Below are positions 6,313-10,905 of a stretch of DNA of 10,905 nucleotides, piece by piece. The notes beneath the pieces are model-generated. The model had not been told where the DNA came from. It searched no databases and saw nothing but the letters and a program-made list of their open reading frames with translations. The stretch lies in assembly GCA_030682755.1 (NCBI GenBank), contig JAUXNR010000651.1, positions 1 through 10,905 on the forward strand, given 5' to 3'. The DNA comes from Flavobacterium sp. Lineage in GTDB: Bacteria > Bacteroidota > Bacteroidia > Flavobacteriales > Flavobacteriaceae. Every line of letters starts with the position of its first letter. The first letter of the stretch is position 1. Made by a program: the position numbers and the translations under genes.

Positions 6313-9300
6313 ATGTTAAACTCAATTATTAATCAATTAGATATTTTAAATTTTGCAGAAGATTGCAAAGCATTTGATATTAATAATTTGTTTGATAAAA
6401 ATAAACACGGTATTATTAATGTATATGGCAACGAAAATCAACCTGTTCTTTTTTTAAAAGAAGTTGATTCATTCGATTTTGATACTTTAAAACAAATTGC
6501 CGAAATACAAAAAATATGTTGGAATTTCCAAAAAGTTCTATTCTTATATGTTTATACCAAAACAGAAATCAGAATTTACAATTGTTCTGAAAAACCTTTC
6601 AGCTATGATAATTCGACTATTAAAGAAAATGAATTTACATCAAAATTAAAAGAAGTAGAACTTTATTCTTGTAAAGAAACAGATACCCAAAAACTACAAA
6701 AACTAAACATTGTCTTTTCTAGAATTGCAATAGACACCGGATTTATCTGGTCATCAGATGAAGCAATAGAAATTAGAAAAAAGATAAATCTTCAAAAAAG
6801 AGTAGATAAATTTTTAATTCAAAGTCTTATCAATGTTGCTAATGCATTAGATAGAAAAGGACTTAAAAACAAATTTATTATTCATAAATTAATAATGCGT
6901 TCTTTGTTTTTGTTCTATTTAGAAGACAGAAAAGCAACATCTGTTGATTTATATCAATCATTTTTACCTGAAGCAACTTCTTTTTTTGATATTTTAGAGG
7001 ATATTGAAGCAACCTATAATCTGTTCGAAAAACTATCAGATGACTTTAATGGAAGTTTATTTAATTTTGAACAAAACGAAAAAGATTTTATTACAAAGGA
7101 ACATTTATCATTAATAGGAAAGTGTTTTTTTGATGGTAATATAGATGAATATCAGCCCAAACTATTTAATTGGAAATTATTTGATTTTAGTATAATCAGA
7201 ATTGAATTATTAAGTGAAATCTATGAGAATTTTCTATTTGAATTAGATAAGAAAGAGAAAAAAAATACAGGAACTTTTTATACACCACCTTCATTGGTTG
7301 AGTTAATACTTAATGAAAAGTTACCAGTCAGAAATAATGAATCAAATTATAATGTAAAAACATTAGATCCTAGTTGTGGCTCTGGAATTTTTTTGGTTCA
7401 AAGCTTTAAAAGATTAGTAAAGCGTTATGAAAATAAGCACACTTCAACGCTTAATAACTTTAATATTTTAGTAGACATTCTTCGACACAATGTTTTTGGA
7501 ATTGAGTTGGATGGAAAGTCTATAAAAGTTGCTGCGTTCAGTTTATATTTAGCTTTGTTAGATAATTTAGATCCAAAAACAGGTTGGTGGAATGGCACGA
7601 TAAAGTTTCCATATTTAATTAACGACCCAGAAGACGAAAGTTTAAAAGAACAAGGTAGTAATCTTTTTAAGAGAGATACTATTTCTGATTTATCTAATAT
7701 AGAAGGATTACAAAATTTTGATTTGATTGTAGGAAACCCGCCTTTTGGAGAATTGCTTTCTAAAGAGAATGATATCGAAGGAAATCAAAAAAGCATCAGA
7801 GACTATTGTGATAAAGAAAAATTTCCGAAAGAAATGGTTTTGCCTTTTCTACACAAAGCAATCACGTTTTCACCAAAGGGGGAAATAGCTTTAATTTTCA
7901 ACAGTAAAGTTTTGACCAATACAGGTGGAACATATCAAAATTTCAGAAAATGGTTATTTGAAAATTATGTAGAAAAAATTTATAACTTTTCCATCTTAAG
8001 AAATATATCAGAAGAATATGGGGGTCAACTTTTTGGCTCTGCAATTGGACCTATTAGTATCGTGTTTTATCAAAAGGAAAAACCTAAAACATCAAAAGAA
8101 ACAATTACATATTTCGCACCTAAAACTTACATTAAAAATGATGTTTTAGAGGGAATAATAATAGATTCATCTGATGAAAAGCACCTACCAAGAACTGAAT
8201 GTGAGAAGCCTGACACTAAAATTTGGAAGTTAGCAATGTGGGGGAGCTATTTTGATTTTGAGTTGATTGAAAAAATAGATAGAAACTATATTAAACTTGA
8301 TCAATACTTTAAACAAAATAGTATTGACTATAAAACTGGATTAAATGGAGACAAACAAAAATTGGACTTTATTCCTGACTTCATTGTTAAAACTAGCGAC
8401 ATAGCAAAGTATTATACACAAGAAGATGCTATTAAACCTAACAATAAATATTATAGAAATATAGATCATCAATTATTTACACCTCCATATGTAGCTATAA
8501 AAAAAGGGCAAAAAGACAAGTTAATTACCGCATCATTAATTACCCACAAAGCTTATTGTATGAGTGGTGCATATATAATAAATAATGCATCAGAAGTTGA
8601 TAAAAAATCCGTTTTATCTCTAATCAACTCAAGATTTGCAACATATTTTTTATTTTTAATTTCATCTTCTTGGGGAATTGAAAGAGAGCAAATAATGTCA
8701 AATGAATTTCTTTTTCTTCCATATTTGTTTAAAGAAAAAAAAGCGGCAAAGAAACTTTCCTCAATAGTTGATGAAATTATAACAATTAAAAAATCAAACG
8801 AATTAAATCAAGATATCACTTATTTAGAAAAGCAAATTGACCAAATCATTTATAATGATATTTTAAAGTTAACAGACGATGAGCAAATTATCATTCAAGA
8901 CACTTTAGATTATAGTTTAGATTTATTTGAAAAACAACAAAAATCAGATGCTGTAAAGCCTGTTTTAGAAATTAGTCATTACATCAAAAGAGTAACAACA
9001 GAACTAAATGAATGGCTTGACGATGTTGATTTAAAAGTTTCAGCGACTCATTATTCTATTGATAGAAATTGTCCTTTATACTTAGTCAAATTGTCCTTTG
9101 GAAATCAACAAAAAGAAAGTATTCTGTCAAATGAAAATATTTATCATGAACTTAAAAAAATAGATGAAAAACTTTGGAAGGAAGAAACACAAAATCTTTA
9201 TTTTAGAAAGAAACTGAATTATTATGATAACAATGATGTTTACATAATAAAACCCAATCAAAGAAGATTTTGGAGTGAAACTGCTGCAATGGAAGATTAT

Positions 9301-9339
9301 AGAACATTACTAATTGAAATAGCAAAAGGTAATGGCTAA
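6313..9339 (+). CDS. N6-adenine DNA methyltransferase, Eco57I/type IIG-like, with target-recognition region
   Basis: A 1008-residue protein that should transfer a methyl group from S-adenosylmethionine to adenine in a specific DNA sequence. The methylase core has GTFYTPP (320-326, motif X region), LDPSCGSGIF (351-360, motif I, SAM binding), VFGIELD (394-400, motif II region) and catalytic NPPF (475-478, motif IV). The following region (about 640-870) is where Eco57I/TaqI-like proteins carry the target-recognition domain. Residues 1-300 are mostly helical with a beta-alpha-beta-like stretch near 44-91; I see no clear PD-(D/E)xK signature there, so cleavage may come from the next gene. A C-terminal segment (about 885-1008) ends with a basic/aromatic KPNQRRFW (980-987) and an acidic helix. 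The gene begins with ATG after a GGGG stretch, has its own promoter, and overlaps the next gene by 8 bp. Restriction-modification or related phage defence is the likely role; a solitary methylase is the alternative. Confidence 0.88.
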   Translation: MLNSIINQLDILNFAEDCKAFDINNLFDKNKHGIINVYGNENQPVLFLKEVDSFDFDTLKQIAEIQKICWNFQKVLFLYVYTKTEIRIYNCSEKPFSYDNSTIKENEFTSKLKEVELYSCKETDTQKLQKLNIVFSRIAIDTGFIWSSDEAIEIRKKINLQKRVDKFLIQSLINVANALDRKGLKNKFIIHKLIMRSLFLFYLEDRKATSVDLYQSFLPEATSFFDILEDIEATYNLFEKLSDDFNGSLFNFEQNEKDFITKEHLSLIGKCFFDGNIDEYQPKLFNWKLFDFSIIRIELLSEIYENFLFELDKKEKKNTGTFYTPPSLVELILNEKLPVRNNESNYNVKTLDPSCGSGIFLVQSFKRLVKRYENKHTSTLNNFNILVDILRHNVFGIELDGKSIKVAAFSLYLALLDNLDPKTGWWNGTIKFPYLINDPEDESLKEQGSNLFKRDTISDLSNIEGLQNFDLIVGNPPFGELLSKENDIEGNQKSIRDYCDKEKFPKEMVLPFLHKAITFSPKGEIALIFNSKVLTNTGGTYQNFRKWLFENYVEKIYNFSILRNISEEYGGQLFGSAIGPISIVFYQKEKPKTSKETITYFAPKTYIKNDVLEGIIIDSSDEKHLPRTECEKPDTKIWKLAMWGSYFDFELIEKIDRNYIKLDQYFKQNSIDYKTGLNGDKQKLDFIPDFIVKTSDIAKYYTQEDAIKPNNKYYRNIDHQLFTPPYVAIKKGQKDKLITASLITHKAYCMSGAYIINNASEVDKKSVLSLINSRFATYFLFLISSSWGIEREQIMSNEFLFLPYLFKEKKAAKKLSSIVDEIITIKKSNELNQDITYLEKQIDQIIYNDILKLTDDEQIIIQDTLDYSLDLFEKQQKSDAVKPVLEISHYIKRVTTELNEWLDDVDLKVSATHYSIDRNCPLYLVKLSFGNQQKESILSNENIYHELKKIDEKLWKEETQNLYFRKKLNYYDNNDVYIIKPNQRRFWSETAAMEDYRTLLIEIAKGNG

Positions 9340-9979
9340 AAGTATATTTCTAATAAAATCAATAAATTCAAGCTTTGAATTAAAATGTCTTGAGGTTTTA
9401 ATCAAATCATACAGTAATTCAAAGAAATTGAACAAAGTAAATTCTTCTTGGGAGGAAAAAACATTCTCCTCACATTTAGTAAGTTTAATGAAAAATTGTG
9501 AAATTGCTTTAAAATATGATTTGATAATAACCAAAGAAGAAGAACTAGAAGATAATGAAATAGACAATGGTTTAAAATCTTCTAAAGAAGCAAATCCAAT
9601 AGACATTAGATTTCATAATATTTGGCAAAAAATAAGACTAGATTACAGTATTGAGGCTAAAAACATCTCTTCATCTGAATGGGAAAAAACAAATGGAAAC
9701 AAAGTAAATGCATCACAACAACAAACAGAATATATAACCAAAGGAATAGATCGTTTTTTAACGGGTCATTTTAAAGATAAAAACGGTTGTATGTTAGGCT
9801 ACATCGTAAATGGTAAATTAGAAGATTTGTTGTCGAAAATAAACACTAAAATTGTATTACAAAAATGCAATTCTGAAAAAATTGATTTTACACAACTATT
9901 AATCAATAATCATAAAATTTACGAATCATTTCATCCACACAGAAATTTAAAACATTTATTTTTTGACTATTCAAATTAA
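9332..9979 (+). CDS. Probable PD-(D/E)xK nuclease partner of the methyltransferase
   Basis: A 215-residue protein I do not recognise by name. It has the spacing of a PD-(D/E)xK nuclease core: NPIDIRF with D91, then a strand YSIEAKN with E108 and K110, followed by a helix region containing Q129-Q131 and a conserved-looking YITKGIDRF...MLGYIVNG (134-161). An N-terminal acidic helix with WEEKTF (40-45) could add a further metal ligand. No transmembrane segment or signal peptide is visible. Its ATG lies inside the end of the methyltransferase gene (overlap ATGGCTAA), so the two are probably translationally coupled and made in proportion. From the fold signature and position I infer it is the cleaving partner of the methyltransferase; it could instead be a nuclease effector of another defence type. 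The nuclease call is moderate, the gene itself is secure. Confidence 0.68.
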   Translation: MAKSIFLIKSINSSFELKCLEVLIKSYSNSKKLNKVNSSWEEKTFSSHLVSLMKNCEIALKYDLIITKEEELEDNEIDNGLKSSKEANPIDIRFHNIWQKIRLDYSIEAKNISSSEWEKTNGNKVNASQQQTEYITKGIDRFLTGHFKDKNGCMLGYIVNGKLEDLLSKINTKIVLQKCNSEKIDFTQLLINNHKIYESFHPHRNLKHLFFDYSN

Positions 9980-9985
9980 TATTTT

Positions 9986-10225
9986 ATGAATAACCTCCAA
10001 ACCAAAATTCTTAAAGCACTCAATACAAACAAGCTCAATCCTACCAAATTAGGAGTGAGAAAGTGGTATGATTATTTCATTCAAACAGATGAACTTGTTT
10101 GGTCTAGAAATTTATGGGAGGGTTACCAAATTCATATTTACGTAGACGAAAGTAAATCTCATCATTTAGCAACCTATTGGATAGGTTATGATTTAAATTA
10201 TAACCCTTTTCTTAAGATTCAATAA
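9986..10225 (+). CDS. Small protein of unknown function, third gene of the methyltransferase cassette
   Basis: A 79-residue protein starting 6 bases after the nuclease stop codon, so almost certainly on the same transcript. I do not recognise the family. It is soluble-looking, without signal peptide or membrane helix. The first 25 residues are basic and polar; the rest is rich in aromatic residues (KWYDYF, VWSRNLW, TYWIGYDLNY) and looks like a small beta-rich fold. A terminator begins two bases after the stop, making this the last gene of the unit. Possible roles in such a position include an accessory specificity, regulatory or immunity factor, but nothing in the sequence decides between them. 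It may also be a shortened remnant of a larger gene. Confidence 0.6.
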   Translation: MNNLQTKILKALNTNKLNPTKLGVRKWYDYFIQTDELVWSRNLWEGYQIHIYVDESKSHHLATYWIGYDLNYNPFLKIQ

Positions 10226-10226
10226 A

Positions 10227-10254
10227 AAAATCCCAAGCTCACACTTGGGATTTT
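10227..10254. terminator. Bidirectional terminator between the cassette and accC
   Basis: A perfect 11-bp stem (AAAATCCCAAG at 10227-10237 with CTTGGGATTTT at 10244-10254) closes a 6-base loop. It has T runs on both strands: TTTT within the stem end on plus, and seven T on minus. It lies between two convergent stop codons (10225 and 10259), so it can end both transcripts. Confidence 0.9.
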
Positions 10255-10258
10255 CTAT

Positions 10259-10905
10259 CTATTCCGGATCGTTCATTTTAAAACTCTCCATAAATTTTGT
10301 GGTATAATTTCCGGCCACATAATCCGGTTCGTCCATCAATTGGCGGTGAAACGGAATGGTGGTCTTAATTCCTTCAATATAAAACTCATCCAACGCTCGT
10401 TTCATTTTGTTGATGGCTTCTTCTCTGGTTTGAGCCGTTGTGATTAACTTAGCAATCATGGAATCGTAATTTGGCGGAATTGTATAACCCGCATACACGT
10501 GAGTATCTAAACGCACGCCATGACCTCCGGGTGCATGTAAAACCGTAATTTTTCCGGGTGATGGCCTGAAGTCATTATACGGATCTTCAGCATTAATTCT
10601 ACATTCGATAGAATGAAGTTGCGGGAAATAATTTTTACCTGATATTGGCACACCTGCCGCAACAAGAATTTGCTCTCTAATCAAATCATAATCTACCACT
10701 TGTTCCGTGATGGGATGTTCAACTTGAATACGCGTATTCATTTCCATAAAATAGAAATTTCTATGCTTATCCACTAAAAATTCAACTGTTCCGGCTCCTT
10801 CATATTTTATAAATTCAGCAGCTTTTACAGCTGCTTCACCCATTTTGTTTCGCAGTTCATCTGTCATAAACGGAGAAGGTGTTTCCTCTGTCAATTTTTG
10901 GTGAC
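10259..10905 (-). CDS. accC: Biotin carboxylase subunit of acetyl-CoA carboxylase, C-terminal half
   Basis: The last 214 codons of a gene that enters from the right edge; stop TAG at 10261-10259. AccC carboxylates biotin carried on the AccB protein with ATP and bicarbonate, the first step of fatty acid synthesis. Seen directly: HQKLTEE at the very edge (the conserved HQK of biotin carboxylases), [15 protein letters not shown] with the metal-binding Glu, Asn and catalytic Arg, CRINAEDP and the C-terminal domain motifs [12 protein letters not shown] and YDSMIAKLI. The full protein is usually about 450 residues, so a little over half is missing. The apparent TTG start near 10894 is only a leucine codon inside the gene. 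Close relatives include propionyl- and methylcrotonyl-CoA carboxylase alpha subunits, but here the protein ends soon after the carboxylase domain with no fused biotin domain, favouring AccC. Codon use is visibly richer in G+C than the neighbouring cassette. Confidence 0.92.
   Translation of the reverse strand, partial: HQKLTEETPSPFMTDELRNKMGEAAVKAAEFIKYEGAGTVEFLVDKHRNFYFMEMNTRIQVEHPITEQVVDYDLIREQILVAAGVPISGKNYFPQLHSIECRINAEDPYNDFRPSPGKITVLHAPGGHGVRLDTHVYAGYTIPPNYDSMIAKLITTAQTREEAINKMKRALDEFYIEGIKTTIPFHRQLMDEPDYVAGNYTTKFMESFKMNDPE

Noticed and set aside
9310..9606. 98-codon minus-strand open frame across the methyltransferase-nuclease junction
   Set aside because: It is opposite two coding genes, is serine/leucine-rich low-complexity in character, and has no promoter evidence.

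Overview
The window looks like a chromosomal segment of a Bacteroidota member, most likely a Flavobacterium-type bacterium. The DNA is very AT-rich, two of the promoters have the TAnnTTTG -7 box of that phylum, and ribosome binding sites are mostly absent. The proteins (S9 peptidase, hybrid kinase with a C-terminal HPt, AccC) have the flavour of that family. This placement is inferred from the sequence style; no comparison was run.

Layout from left to right. Bases 1-353 hold the 3' end of an S9-family serine peptidase gene, closed by a strong terminator. Bases 436-2841 encode a membrane-bound hybrid histidine kinase (two transmembrane segments, HisKA, HATPase, receiver, HPt). Tail-to-tail with it, overlapping by 12 bp, is a minus-strand gene for an NtrC-type sigma-54-dependent response regulator (2830-4164). 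Upstream of the regulator, beyond a hairpin terminator, a minus-strand gene encodes a membrane glycosyltransferase of the hyaluronan synthase/NodC/cellulose synthase type (4359-5873). A gap of about 440 bp follows. Then comes a three-gene plus-strand cassette: a large N6-adenine DNA methyltransferase of the Eco57I/type IIG kind (6313-9339), a small probable PD-(D/E)xK nuclease overlapping it by 8 bp (9332-9979), and an unrecognised 79-residue protein (9986-10225). A shared terminator hairpin separates this cassette from the 3' half of accC (biotin carboxylase), which runs off the right edge on the minus strand.

Two units stand out. The first is a possible complete signalling circuit. The hybrid kinase has all phosphorelay residues (H332, D610, H743 counted from the ATG at 436), the neighbouring regulator has a full AAA+ sigma-54 activation module, and the only well-matched sigma-54 promoter I found (GG-N10-GC on the minus strand at 5979-5966) sits directly upstream of the glycosyltransferase gene. 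The simplest reading is that the kinase and regulator switch on a surface polysaccharide synthase. The second is a compact restriction-modification or defence cassette, visibly richer in A+T than accC, in which modification and a putative nuclease are separate but translationally coupled genes, followed by a small orphan gene.

No tRNA, rRNA, CRISPR array or insertion sequence was seen.
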